14,967 nucleotides of DNA, taken from contig DKPO01000044.1 of the NCBI GenBank assembly GCA_002471225.1, forward strand, positions 137,739 through 152,705, written 5' to 3'. The position numbers and the translations under genes are program-made. Positions 1 through 7,095 of the stretch are shown here, piece after piece. The notes under the pieces were generated by a model. That model was not told the origin of the DNA, searched no databases, and saw nothing but the letters and a program-made list of their open reading frames with translations. This DNA comes from Porphyromonadaceae bacterium UBA7332 (GTDB lineage Bacteria; Bacteroidota; Bacteroidia; Bacteroidales; UBA7332). Positions within the stretch are counted from its first letter, which is position 1; the number at the start of each line of letters is the position of its first letter.

Positions 1-17
1 AATCCTTTTTTAGTTCC

Positions 18-34
18 CATATCACTTTGATATG
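18..34. terminator. Hairpin just past the metallophosphatase stop, possible weak terminator
   Basis: A perfect 7-bp inverted repeat (CATATCA, loop CTT, TGATATG) lies 4 nt beyond the stop codon of the minus-strand metallophosphatase gene. It is AT-rich, and no T tract follows it in the minus direction, so it could be an mRNA 3'-end stabiliser or a weak terminator rather than a standard intrinsic terminator. Confidence 0.3.
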
Positions 35-38
35 ATTC

Positions 39-875
39 TTATTTGCTAATGTCGAAGATTAGTTTACCGACATTCATTCCTTTACTACCGGTTTGAGTAA
101 TCATTACTTTTTTGCCGTCAAGATTTTCAATCACTACCGGCTCTTTTAGGTAGGTATGAGAGTGTCCACCCACAATCAAATCAATATTTCTTGAGTTCTC
201 AGCAAGAGATTTATCCGAAAACCCTCTTTCGCTTTCGAATCCTAAGTGAGTAAGAGCGATTACCATATCGACATCTTTTTCTTCTTTCAACTCTTTAGCA
301 TATTTATTTGCTGTTTCGATAGGGTCCAGAAAGCGAATACCTTCGAAGTTTTTATCCGAGATAAGTCCGAACGGACGTACGCCTAAGCCAATGATGCCTA
401 CTTTAAATCCATTAATATCTTTGATTGTGTAAGGTTTTACCAAATCTTTCAAAGGAGTTGCGGATACATCATAATTAGCAGACACAACTTCGAAATCTGC
501 ATTCTTAAGCATATCGGCAAGAAAGTTGATCCCATTATCAAACTCGTGGTTACCTAATGTTACTATATCGTAACCCATCTTATTCATGGCTTGAATCTCA
601 ACTTCACCCCCAAACATATTGAAATATGGAGTACCTTGTACAAAGTCACCGGCATCAAGAATAAGCACATTAGGATATTCTTTTTCGACATTCTTTATGT
701 AAGAAGCACGTCTGGCAACTCCGGCTTTACCATAATTGTCACCGGCTTGTTTACCGTAAGCTTCAATTTGGCTATGTGTGTCATTCGTATGAAGAATGAC
801 AAGTTTGTTCTCGTTCTGTGCGTATATGAAGCTGACAGAAACGATGAAAAGAAGAAGCAATAATATTTTTTTCAT
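39..875 (-). CDS. Secreted metallophosphatase, 5'-nucleotidase N-terminal (catalytic) domain only
   Basis: This 278-aa protein begins with a signal peptide (residues 1-20, ending IYA-Q), so it should act in the periplasm or at the cell surface. The rest is a calcineurin-like dinuclear metallophosphatase of the UshA/5'-nucleotidase type. Visible metal-site motifs are TNDTHS (30-35, with D32 and H34), LDAGDF (73-78), GNHEFDNG (108-115), THLG (209-212) and GGHSHTYL (236-243). The UshA family hydrolyses 5'-nucleotides or UDP-sugars, but full-length members have about 500-600 residues and a second substrate-binding domain that this protein lacks. That domain is encoded by the gene just upstream, 14 nt away on the same strand, so the two are probably co-transcribed and may form a heterodimer. 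The family call is firm; the substrate is unknown. Confidence 0.9.
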   Translation of the reverse strand: MKKILLLLLFIVSVSFIYAQNENKLVILHTNDTHSQIEAYGKQAGDNYGKAGVARRASYIKNVEKEYPNVLILDAGDFVQGTPYFNMFGGEVEIQAMNKMGYDIVTLGNHEFDNGINFLADMLKNADFEVVSANYDVSATPLKDLVKPYTIKDINGFKVGIIGLGVRPFGLISDKNFEGIRFLDPIETANKYAKELKEEKDVDMVIALTHLGFESERGFSDKSLAENSRNIDLIVGGHSHTYLKEPVVIENLDGKKVMITQTGSKGMNVGKLIFDISK

Positions 876-889
876 ACGATATGTAATCT

Positions 890-1558
890 TTATTTTTTGT
901 TGTTAGAACGATAATAATCAATAATCAGATCTCGTAGCATAATACCTGTATCTTCTCTGTTAAAAGAAGAACCAAGCATAGATGCATTATCATTTCCGTC
1001 AACCAGGTAGTCAATAGTTGCAAGACGATATTCTTTTTTATCGTCGATATTATCAAGACGCGTTACCGCTAATCTTTTACGATCGTCTACTAATTTGTAA
1101 AGATCTTTGATTGCACGTCCCTTGATCGTTACAATCGTCAAAGCATTCTCAAAAGGGAATGTCGAATAAATATTACCAACAGTGACAGGGCCTTTGTAGA
1201 TAGGGCTTCTTAGTCCACCTAAATTGACCATGGCAAGATCTATTTTTTCGCCAGTTACTTTCTCTGCTTGTTTTCTGATAACTTCCAATACGAACTGTGG
1301 GAGTTTGCTATCAGGTGTTTTAGATCCCATATCTTCATCTGAATAACCGATAACTTCATTCATAATGCTATCCATCTGTTGTTTGTAGGGCATGATGAAA
1401 GCTACCATTTCCGGATCTTCTGCTACTAAATCTTCCTTAATCTCTACCTGTTTGGCGCTTTCCAGTACTGCTGTCTTTTGCGTATTGTGCAAATCAGAAC
1501 AAGAGACTGCTCCGATAAGGAATAAAGCAAAAAACGAATTTAAAATTTTTCTGTGCAT
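890..1558 (-). CDS. Lipoprotein carrying the 5'-nucleotidase C-terminal (substrate-binding) domain
   Basis: This 222-aa protein has a short basic N-terminus, a hydrophobic stretch and a lipobox-like end (GAVSC, acylated cysteine at residue 20), so it is probably a lipoprotein. The mature part matches the 5'-nucleotidase C-terminal domain (5_nucleotid_C): NLGGLR (112-117, family NxGGIR), GNIYSTFPFEN (128-138, family FPFxN, which helps bind the nucleoside) and TIDYLVDGND (181-190). In UshA this domain follows the metallophosphatase domain in one chain. Here it is a separate gene and comes first in the operon, with the catalytic gene 14 nt downstream. It has no metal ligands and should not be catalytic alone. 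The likely role is to bind substrate and hold the phosphatase subunit at a membrane; that pairing is inferred. Confidence 0.85.
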   Translation of the reverse strand: MHRKILNSFFALFLIGAVSCSDLHNTQKTAVLESAKQVEIKEDLVAEDPEMVAFIMPYKQQMDSIMNEVIGYSDEDMGSKTPDSKLPQFVLEVIRKQAEKVTGEKIDLAMVNLGGLRSPIYKGPVTVGNIYSTFPFENALTIVTIKGRAIKDLYKLVDDRKRLAVTRLDNIDDKKEYRLATIDYLVDGNDNASMLGSSFNREDTGIMLRDLIIDYYRSNNKK

Positions 1559-1661
1559 ATATCAAAAATTAAATTTCGCTGCTAAAGTAATGAAATTTAC
1601 CCATATCCATCCTTAAAATTGTATTACAAAGTCATTACAGAAAAAAAAGTTTGCCGAAAAA

Positions 1662-1692
1662 TTTGCAGGTTTAAATAAAAGCGCTACCTTTG
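1662..1692 (+). promoter_or_regulatory. Bacteroidetes-type promoter of tRNA-Arg
   Basis: A -33 element TTTG (1662-1665) is separated by 19 nt from a -7 element TACCTTTG (1685-1692), an exact match to the Bacteroidetes primary-sigma consensus TTTG-N19-TAnnTTTG. Transcription should start near 1698, giving a leader of about 30 nt before the tRNA. The element is almost the same as the promoter of the second tRNA gene at 13183-13213. Confidence 0.8.
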
Positions 1693-1728
1693 CATCGCAA
1701 TCGGGAAACAACGGTTGCCAATAAGGAT

Positions 1729-1802
1729 GGTCGCGTAGCTCAGCTGGATAGAGCAACAGCCTTCTAAGCTGTGGGTCACAGGTTCGAATCCTGTCGCGAT
1801 CA
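1729..1802 (+). tRNA. tRNA-Arg (anticodon UCU)
   Basis: The sequence folds as a 74-nt cloverleaf. The acceptor stem is GGTCGCG with CGCGATC (one G-U pair), the D-arm is GCTC...GAGC, the anticodon stem is ACAGC/GCTGT around the loop CTTCTAA, and the T-arm is ACAGG-TTCGAAT-CCTGT. Anticodon TCT reads AGA (and AGG by wobble), so it is tRNA-Arg. CCA is not encoded: CTG follows the discriminator A. It has its own promoter and terminator. Confidence 0.96.
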
Positions 1803-1805
1803 CTG

Positions 1806-1839
1806 AAAAAGGGATACCTGTTAAGGTGTCCCTTTTTTT
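1806..1839 (+). terminator. Intrinsic terminator of tRNA-Arg
   Basis: An 8-bp stem (GGGATACC 1811-1818 with GGTGTCCC 1825-1832, one G-U pair) with loop TGTTAA is followed by seven T residues (1833-1839) and preceded by an A run. It starts 4 nt after the tRNA, so the tRNA is a single-gene transcript and the Crp-like gene downstream needs its own promoter. Confidence 0.85.
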
Positions 1840-1877
1840 ATTTTATAGTCTGAAATGCTAAAATATATTTATTGTCT

Positions 1878-2453
1878 ATGGAGTATAATTTATTAATAGC
1901 ATGTCTCAATAAATACATTCCGGTGGCTCCATCGGATATTGAGGAAATTCGAGAAGTCTTTGAGCTGCGCACCTATACAAAAAATTCTATTCTTATTGAT
2001 TTTGATGAAAAAGCAAATGGTATCTTCTTTATTGCTCAAGGTATAACACGGACCTGGAATATTGATTATAAAGGAAATGAACAGACTATACATCTTAATG
2101 GCCCGGGTGAATTTGTCACGTCTGTCAACAGTTTTTTTTCTCAAGTTCCCGCTAGTGAGCAACTCATAACTGTGACGGATTGCAATCTATTATATATTTC
2201 AAGAGAAAAGTTGCTGTCATTCTCGGAGCCGTCATCTAAATGGATAGTGTTTATGAATAAACTATATATTCAGATTCTGATTGAAAAAGAACAGCGAATT
2301 GTTGAGCTGTTGTCGCTATCTGCCTCAGAGCGCTATGTTAATCTTAACTGTACTAAAAGCTATTTGATCGGACAAGTTCCGGTTCAATACATTGCATCCT
2401 ATATAGGAATTCGTCCTGAATCCTTAAGCCGGATTCGCAGAACAATTTTCTAA
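1878..2453 (+). CDS. Crp/Fnr-family transcriptional regulator
   Basis: The protein has 191 aa from the ATG at 1878; an in-frame TTG at 1872 is a less likely start. Residues of roughly 20-115 form the cyclic-nucleotide-binding-type beta-roll seen in this family, with the pattern GIFFIAQGITRTW followed by GNEQTIHLNGPGEF. A helical dimerisation segment comes next (FMNKLYIQILIEKEQRIVELL), then a short winged-helix with the recognition-helix pattern VQYIASYIGIRPESLSRIRR near the C-terminus. Bacteroidetes have many such short Crp-like proteins, and most do not bind cAMP. There is no cysteine cluster of the Fnr Fe-S type. The next gene is on the same strand, 64 nt away, and is the obvious candidate target. 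The effector is unknown. Confidence 0.85.
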   Translation: MEYNLLIACLNKYIPVAPSDIEEIREVFELRTYTKNSILIDFDEKANGIFFIAQGITRTWNIDYKGNEQTIHLNGPGEFVTSVNSFFSQVPASEQLITVTDCNLLYISREKLLSFSEPSSKWIVFMNKLYIQILIEKEQRIVELLSLSASERYVNLNCTKSYLIGQVPVQYIASYIGIRPESLSRIRRTIF

Positions 2454-2517
2454 CATTTATCAAGAATAGACATTTAAAAGTTTCTTTCCTTTGTGCAAAT
2501 CCTAAACTGAAAAATAA

Positions 2518-3627
2518 ATGAAGAAGATAAAGGAACCTATAGAAGTGATGAACGGGCTTATATTTTTGCTTAATAAGAATCATCAACCGAAAGCTTTGAC
2601 TCTCGGATTTGATTTTACAGATATAAATTTAAAGTGTTGGGTCGATTTTAATAATGAATCGATCTGTTTGACAGAAGGTCTGAATTCGGAGGTTGATGCC
2701 TTTCTGCAATGCAGATTCCCGGATTGGCTAAAACTGGCATCGGGAAGAATGAAACCTGTTTGGGGCATTCTTACACGCAAGTTACGCTTTAAGGGTAAAG
2801 CTACGCTTTTTAGACAAATGTCTCCGAAGACCGGAAATGAGATACCTTTTAATGATCAATCAACTCGTATTGTCATTAAAAGCCCTGAGAAAATTGTTGT
2901 TTTGAACGCATCTCCTCGTAAAACCAGAGGCTATACTGATCTTTTAGCGCGTGCACTTGTCGCAGGCATGGAATCGGTAAATAATAATAACGTGAAATAC
3001 TTACATCTCGAAGATTATAAATTCAACTCGTGTACGGGTTGTTGGTCTTGCTGGCAAAAGAGTGATGGCGATTGTATATTTAAGAATAAAGATGGGCATG
3101 AAGAGTTAGCAGCTATTCTTGATGATGCTGACTTAATAGTATATGCATTTCCCCTTTATGCAGACGGTATGCCGGGCAAACTTAAAAACTATTTTGACAG
3201 ACATGTTTCATCTCTCTTCCCTTATATGATGAAGGGTGAACATTCTGTTTGTCATCCGGTAAGACGGAAAAATGAAAATCAAACTCTGGCGATTTTATCT
3301 CTTTGTGGTTTTCCTGAAATAAGACATTTCGAGGCAGTAAAACAACATTTCAGAGCATTGGCTCATAATGACCATCGAAAAGTAGTAGCGGAATTAGTCA
3401 GACCAGCAATTATGTATATGTTTAATAATCCAATGCTAACAGATCTTCAGGGAGAGTTGTTGGATAATATTTATAGAGCAGGAGTGGAGCTATCCGTAAA
3501 CGGATTTGTTTCTAAAGATCTTGAAAAGAATATATCCAAGCCCGTATGTACAGAATCTGAATTTATTTCGTTTGCAAATCAATATTGGCAAAGTAGAATA
3601 GATGAAAAGGGAGGAAGTGATTATTAA
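2518..3627 (+). CDS. Two-domain flavoprotein: SCP2-like domain plus NAD(P)H-dependent FMN reductase/flavodoxin-like domain
   Basis: This is a 369-aa cytoplasmic protein without signal peptide. Residues about 5-105 look like an SCP2 (sterol carrier) lipid-binding domain: a beta-rich start, then the SCP2-like pattern FPDWLKLASGRMKP (67-80) and FKGKATLF (91-98). Residues 123 to about 330 form a flavodoxin-like FMN-binding domain with the phosphate loop NASPRKTRGYT (130-140), the cysteine set CTGCWSCW with C172, C175, C178 and C186, and PLYADGMPGKLKNYFDR (212-228), as in the iron-sulfur flavoprotein/NADPH-dependent FMN reductase family. The cysteines could bind a cluster or be redox-active. An electron-transfer or reductase role on a hydrophobic substrate is inference. 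The Crp/Fnr regulator upstream probably controls it. Confidence 0.75.
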   Translation: MKKIKEPIEVMNGLIFLLNKNHQPKALTLGFDFTDINLKCWVDFNNESICLTEGLNSEVDAFLQCRFPDWLKLASGRMKPVWGILTRKLRFKGKATLFRQMSPKTGNEIPFNDQSTRIVIKSPEKIVVLNASPRKTRGYTDLLARALVAGMESVNNNNVKYLHLEDYKFNSCTGCWSCWQKSDGDCIFKNKDGHEELAAILDDADLIVYAFPLYADGMPGKLKNYFDRHVSSLFPYMMKGEHSVCHPVRRKNENQTLAILSLCGFPEIRHFEAVKQHFRALAHNDHRKVVAELVRPAIMYMFNNPMLTDLQGELLDNIYRAGVELSVNGFVSKDLEKNISKPVCTESEFISFANQYWQSRIDEKGGSDY

Positions 3628-3629
3628 GT

Positions 3630-3657
3630 ATTCAGATCAGAACAGCATCTGAATTTC
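3630..3657 (+). terminator. Possible terminator hairpin after the flavoprotein gene
   Basis: ATTCAGAT (3630-3637) and ATCTGAAT (3647-3654) form a perfect 8-bp stem with a 9-nt loop, starting 2 nt after the stop codon. Only a short T run follows, so termination would be weak. Confidence 0.4.
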
Positions 3658-3901
3658 TGACTTATCCAAAAGTATGGAATAGAGGGTTTATTCTATCATT
3701 ATGTCAAATACAGAAGCTTCACAGTTTAGGGCAAGTCTCACAATGCAGGAATGAGTTTGTTGGCTTATTTCTCTGTAAGAAAGTCTTTATTTTACTCAGA
3801 TAGTAGGTTTTTTCTCGTTTTTGGGGGCATTTCTGCAATTATGTGCCTATAAAAATATAAAAGATTGGGTCCCATCTAATTTTTCGCCCTTTGTTTTTGA
3901 A

Positions 3902-3974
3902 TTTAGATACGTATGAAAATTTCGAAACAAACGTATTTCGCAACTTTTAGATACGTATGAAAATTGAATGAGAT
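3902..3974. repeat. ACGTAT motif repeated three times at exact 22-bp steps, including a 20-bp direct repeat
   Basis: ACGTAT occurs at 3909, 3931 and 3953, each step exactly 22 bp. The first and third copies lie in a perfect 20-bp direct repeat (3902-3921 and 3946-3965, TTTAGATACGTATG then AAAATT), whose centre is the 8-bp palindrome ATACGTAT. The middle copy is degenerate (ACGTATTTCGCAAC). A 22-bp step is about two turns of the DNA helix and not a multiple of three, so phased protein binding fits better than coding. It could equally be a dispersed intergenic repeat. It lies about 290 bp upstream of the GH20 promoter. Confidence 0.75.
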
Positions 3975-4233
3975 TATTTGTTTTAATATGTTTGTTGGAG
4001 TGCTTTGATAAACAGTTATTTATGTAAATGCTTTTCCTTCTCATCTGTGCGACTCCTATTGCTGAATTTTTATATATTCAATTCTGAGGACTTAGCAAAA
4101 TTCAGAATGTAAGAGTTATTGTCTAATGAATATCAATTTGTCATTTCTTTCGGTGCATTGATAAGATGATAGCTTGCTGCGACTCAGTTGTAAGATTTTC
4201 ATAGAGGTGTATTTGTAAATCTGATTTTTATTA

Positions 4234-4265
4234 TTGTGAATGTATGATAATTTACATTATATTTG
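4234..4265 (+). promoter_or_regulatory. Probable promoter of the GH20 gene
   Basis: A -7 element TATATTTG (4258-4265) matches TAnnTTTG exactly, and a -33-like TTG lies at 4234-4236, 21 nt upstream. Transcription would start near 4272, about 50 nt before the ATG at 4323. The alternative in-frame TTG start at 4263 lies inside this -7 box, which argues against it. Confidence 0.55.
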
Positions 4266-4322
4266 ACGAAATATAAACAAAAGGATTTATTATACAGCAC
4301 AATTAACACAATTCGTAACTCT

Positions 4323-6341
4323 ATGAACAACAAGTTTTTATTATCTTGCTCTATGGCTATTCTATTGTCATGCGGAGCATTTAATGTTTTGGCTACAAAC
4401 ATAATACCTAAGCCATTACAAAGCGAAGAGCAAGCAGGCGTATTTCTTCTAAATAAGAAAGTTGGTATTTCGACAGATGCGAAATTCGAAGGAAGTGCAG
4501 AACTATTAGCTGCAATTATTCGTCAATCTACCGGATTTAAATGTCCTGTATCGGTAAAAGGAAAACCACATAATATTGTGCTGGAGTATGACCCGACACT
4601 ATCCAATTTAGGGGAAGAGGGTTATACATTAGAGGTTTCTCCCAAACAGATTATAATAAAAGCTGCAAATGAAAAAGGTGCTTTTTATGGAACACAAAGT
4701 TTGAGACAACTTTTACCGGCATTGGTTGAAAGTTCTCAACAGGTAAAGAATGTTGCATGGGAAATACCTTGTGTTAAGATTCAGGATCAGCCGAGATTCA
4801 GTTGGAGGGGATATATGAAAGATGTAAGCCGTACCTTCTATGGAGTAGATGTTATCAAAAAATATCTGGACGTAATGGCTCTGTATAAAATGAATGTTTT
4901 TCACTGGCATTTGACCGATGACCAGGGATGGCGAATAGAAATAAAAAAATATCCTGAATTAACATCTCCGATTGCTACTCAGTTTCATGAAAGCGAGAAT
5001 CAACCGGCAGAACGTAGTGGGTTTTATACGCAAGAACAGATTAAAGATATTGTAAAATATGCAGCCGATCGCCAGATAACTATTGTTCCGGAGGTTGATG
5101 TTCCGGGTCATAGCTGGCCGACTTTATTGGTTTACCCTCAATTGGCAGTTAATAAAAATCATACACCTAACTATGTTTTCCCTTTCTGTTCTTCATGGGG
5201 ATATTGGGGTAATCAGTTTACTCCTAATACACTTGATCCGACAAAAGAAGAGGTTTATCAGTTTCTGGATGACGTTTTTGGTGAATTAGCTACCTTGTTC
5301 CCCGGTGAGTATATGCACTTCGGTGGCGATGAGGTGATGCATCATTTCTGGCAAAGAGAACCGCACATTCAAGCCTATATGAAAGAAAACGGAATGAATA
5401 ATGTGGGTGATTTGCAAAATTATTTTGTAGGAAGAGTTTCGAAAATTATAGCTTCTAAAGGTAAAAAGCCAATTGGATGGAATGATATTCTGGAGCACCA
5501 TGAGAGTTTGACTAAAGAAACGGCTATTATGTCGTGGCTCGGAGCAAATGCGATTGAGAAAGCAGCTCAGAACGGATTCTATACAGTAGCTACTCCGGCT
5601 TCTCATTTGTATTTTGATATTACTCAAGCTGACCGGAATGACGGAACGATGTGTGATTTGGCTTATCCGAATATTAATTCAATGGAGCGAATTTACAACT
5701 ACAATCCAACGGGTAATCTTTCAGCAGATCAATCAAAATATGTATTGGGTGTTCAGGCTAATATGTGGCCGGCTGTACCTCAAGAGGTGAAAGACATAAA
5801 CGTAAATAATTTCCCTCGTCTGTTAGGTGTAGCTGAAATAGGATGGTGTCCGGCTGAAGGTAAGGATTATGCAGATTTCCAAAATCGCTTGAAAGAGAAT
5901 TATCCGCGTCTTGATGCAATGAAAGTTGATTATTATAAACCGGGCGGATATATCACAGGAACATGGGCGCCGGATGATATTCAGACAGATTATGCAAGTC
6001 TGGAACATGATGTAACGCCAAAAGTATATACAAACGGGCGTATTATTGCAGGATATTACTTTACGAAAGGAGAGAATCATCTTCAAATAAGCAAAGTCGA
6101 GCTATTGCAGGATGGAGAAGTTATTTCGGTTGATGAGCATGAAGGTTTGGCTGATACTTTCCGTGGTACAAATGGGGCTAAAAACTTCTGGTATAATCTG
6201 AAAGTTGATGAATATAATCCAAATTCAAAATACACTGTGCGTGCAACAGTAAAAGGAAAAAATGGAACAGATTCTTACGGGAATTTTACCTTCAATTTAT
6301 CTCCTTATGAGCCATTTACGGTAGCAGAGCCTGCAATCTGA
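4323..6341 (+). CDS. Secreted beta-N-acetylhexosaminidase, glycoside hydrolase family 20
   Basis: The protein has 672 aa from the ATG at 4323. That start gives a signal peptide (residues 1-25, ending VLA); a cysteine at 17 (LLSC) leaves lipoprotein processing possible. Residues about 27-155 are the GH20b alpha/beta domain. Residues about 160-510 are the catalytic TIM barrel, with WRGYMKDVSR (161-170), FHWHLTDDQGWRIE (193-206), PEVDVPGH (256-263) and the catalytic pair D336-E337 in HFGGDE. Family enzymes release terminal GlcNAc or GalNAc by substrate-assisted catalysis. Later residues (VLGVQANMW, 474-482) fit the barrel end, followed by about 120 residues of beta-rich C-terminal domain. It suits periplasmic or surface breakdown of host glycans, chitin or peptidoglycan fragments. 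No susCD pair is nearby, so it stands alone. Confidence 0.95.
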   Translation: MNNKFLLSCSMAILLSCGAFNVLATNIIPKPLQSEEQAGVFLLNKKVGISTDAKFEGSAELLAAIIRQSTGFKCPVSVKGKPHNIVLEYDPTLSNLGEEGYTLEVSPKQIIIKAANEKGAFYGTQSLRQLLPALVESSQQVKNVAWEIPCVKIQDQPRFSWRGYMKDVSRTFYGVDVIKKYLDVMALYKMNVFHWHLTDDQGWRIEIKKYPELTSPIATQFHESENQPAERSGFYTQEQIKDIVKYAADRQITIVPEVDVPGHSWPTLLVYPQLAVNKNHTPNYVFPFCSSWGYWGNQFTPNTLDPTKEEVYQFLDDVFGELATLFPGEYMHFGGDEVMHHFWQREPHIQAYMKENGMNNVGDLQNYFVGRVSKIIASKGKKPIGWNDILEHHESLTKETAIMSWLGANAIEKAAQNGFYTVATPASHLYFDITQADRNDGTMCDLAYPNINSMERIYNYNPTGNLSADQSKYVLGVQANMWPAVPQEVKDINVNNFPRLLGVAEIGWCPAEGKDYADFQNRLKENYPRLDAMKVDYYKPGGYITGTWAPDDIQTDYASLEHDVTPKVYTNGRIIAGYYFTKGENHLQISKVELLQDGEVISVDEHEGLADTFRGTNGAKNFWYNLKVDEYNPNSKYTVRATVKGKNGTDSYGNFTFNLSPYEPFTVAEPAI

Positions 6342-6364
6342 TTAATGTCAGATTATTAAAATAT

Positions 6365-6425
6365 AAAACAGCGGATTCGGCATAAAGGATATTATGATCT
6401 TTTATACGAGAATCCGCTGTTTTTT
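6365..6425. terminator. Bidirectional terminator between convergent genes
   Basis: AAAACAGCGGATTC (6365-6378) pairs with the segment starting GAATCCGCTG at 6410, ending in a T run (6420-6425). An inner stem (ATAAAGGAT with ATCTTTTAT) extends the structure. The A run on one side and T run on the other let it serve both the GH20 gene (plus) and the nitroreductase operon (minus), which converge here. Confidence 0.85.
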
Positions 6426-6453
6426 CTTCTTGTTTTTCAGGGTCTCTAAGTTG

Positions 6454-7089
6454 TTACCATTTCTGGTAGCGTATGTTTTCAGGTTTATATTTATCTTTGA
6501 CTACGCCCGGATTAGCCGGATATCCTACAGGGATAACATTTAGCGGAGTAATAGAATCCGGTAAAGAAAGTATTCTTTTCACACTCTCAATTCTTTCCGG
6601 AACGGGAAATACTCCTGTCCATACGGCACCTAATCCCATTGCATGAGCAGCTAATAAAAGATTTTCTGTAGCAGCTGATACATCCTGAACCCAATATCCG
6701 TCACCATAACCTTTTATTCCTTTAGGAAGATCCCCGCAAGCAACAATAGCAAGTGGGGCCTGAGCGATCATTTTTCCGTATGGCAATTCTTCAGCAAGTT
6801 GCTTCAATGTGTTTTTGTCAGTGATTACTACAAAAGCCCAAGGTTGCGTATTTCTGGCAGTAGGAGCTGACATTGCTGCGCGTAATAATGTGTCTATCTT
6901 TGCTTCAGGAATAGCTTGCTCTGTGAAGCTACGAACACTGCGACGAGTCAGAATATTTTCTAAAGCATCATTCGTCTTTACAGAGACAGTTTCCTTTCCG
7001 GCTGAAGAATCCAGAAGTGTCACTTTTATGGCCAATATCAGTAAGGCACATGCAAGAATAATATTGATAATCTGAGAACTATACTTCAT
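6454..7089 (-). CDS. Membrane-anchored nitroreductase-family flavoprotein
   Basis: This 211-aa protein has an N-terminal hydrophobic helix (about residues 7-26) and then a compact nitroreductase domain (42-195). FMN-site motifs are RRSVR (49-53), SAPTARNTQPW (74-84) and GLGAVWTGVFP (152-162). The family reduces nitro compounds, quinones or related electrophiles using FMN and NAD(P)H. No later methionine lies before the domain (the next is M73), so the membrane segment is real rather than a start error. The anchor predicts that the domain faces the periplasm, where NAD(P)H is absent. It is the last gene of a three-gene operon, 6 nt after the FMN/4Fe-4S membrane protein, which could supply its electrons. 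That coupling is inference. Confidence 0.88.
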   Translation of the reverse strand: MKYSSQIINIILACALLILAIKVTLLDSSAGKETVSVKTNDALENILTRRSVRSFTEQAIPEAKIDTLLRAAMSAPTARNTQPWAFVVITDKNTLKQLAEELPYGKMIAQAPLAIVACGDLPKGIKGYGDGYWVQDVSAATENLLLAAHAMGLGAVWTGVFPVPERIESVKRILSLPDSITPLNVIPVGYPANPGVVKDKYKPENIRYQKW

Positions 7090-7095
7090 TGTCTT

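Larger units (their letters stand above)
3628..4233. other. Long gene-free interval
   Basis: About 600 bp with frequent stops in all frames on both strands; I see no plausible gene. A 65-codon minus-strand frame (3847-4044) has no recognisable domain and overlaps the short repeats, so I do not call it. The interval contains a hairpin next to the flavoprotein gene, the ACGTAT repeat cluster (3902-3974), and a 7-bp inverted repeat ATTCTGA/TCAGAAT at 4081-4108. It ends at the promoter of the GH20 gene. Its size is unusual in this otherwise compact window and could hide an untranslated RNA or a decayed element. Confidence 0.6.

Noticed and set aside
591..863. 90-codon open frame on the plus strand inside the metallophosphatase gene
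   Set aside because: It is antisense to a well-supported gene and encodes no recognisable domain.
1803..1877. tRNA-Arg 3' end as an integration (attachment) site
   Set aside because: No integrase, no repeated tRNA 3' fragment and no mobile cargo are present in the window.
3847..4044. 65-codon minus-strand frame in the intergenic region
   Set aside because: It overlaps the ACGTAT repeats, whose 22-bp step is out of frame, and has no domain. It is most likely a chance open frame.
4047..4185. TGCGACTC occurring twice in the intergenic region
   Set aside because: An 8-bp match with no wider similarity or regular spacing; probably chance.
4263..4322. N-terminal extension of the GH20 protein from a TTG start
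   Set aside because: The TTG lies inside the -7 box, and the extension would bury the signal peptide; the ATG at 4323 is better.
5286..5627. 113-codon minus-strand frame inside the GH20 gene
   Set aside because: It is antisense to the catalytic barrel, including the DE motif region, and has no recognisable features.
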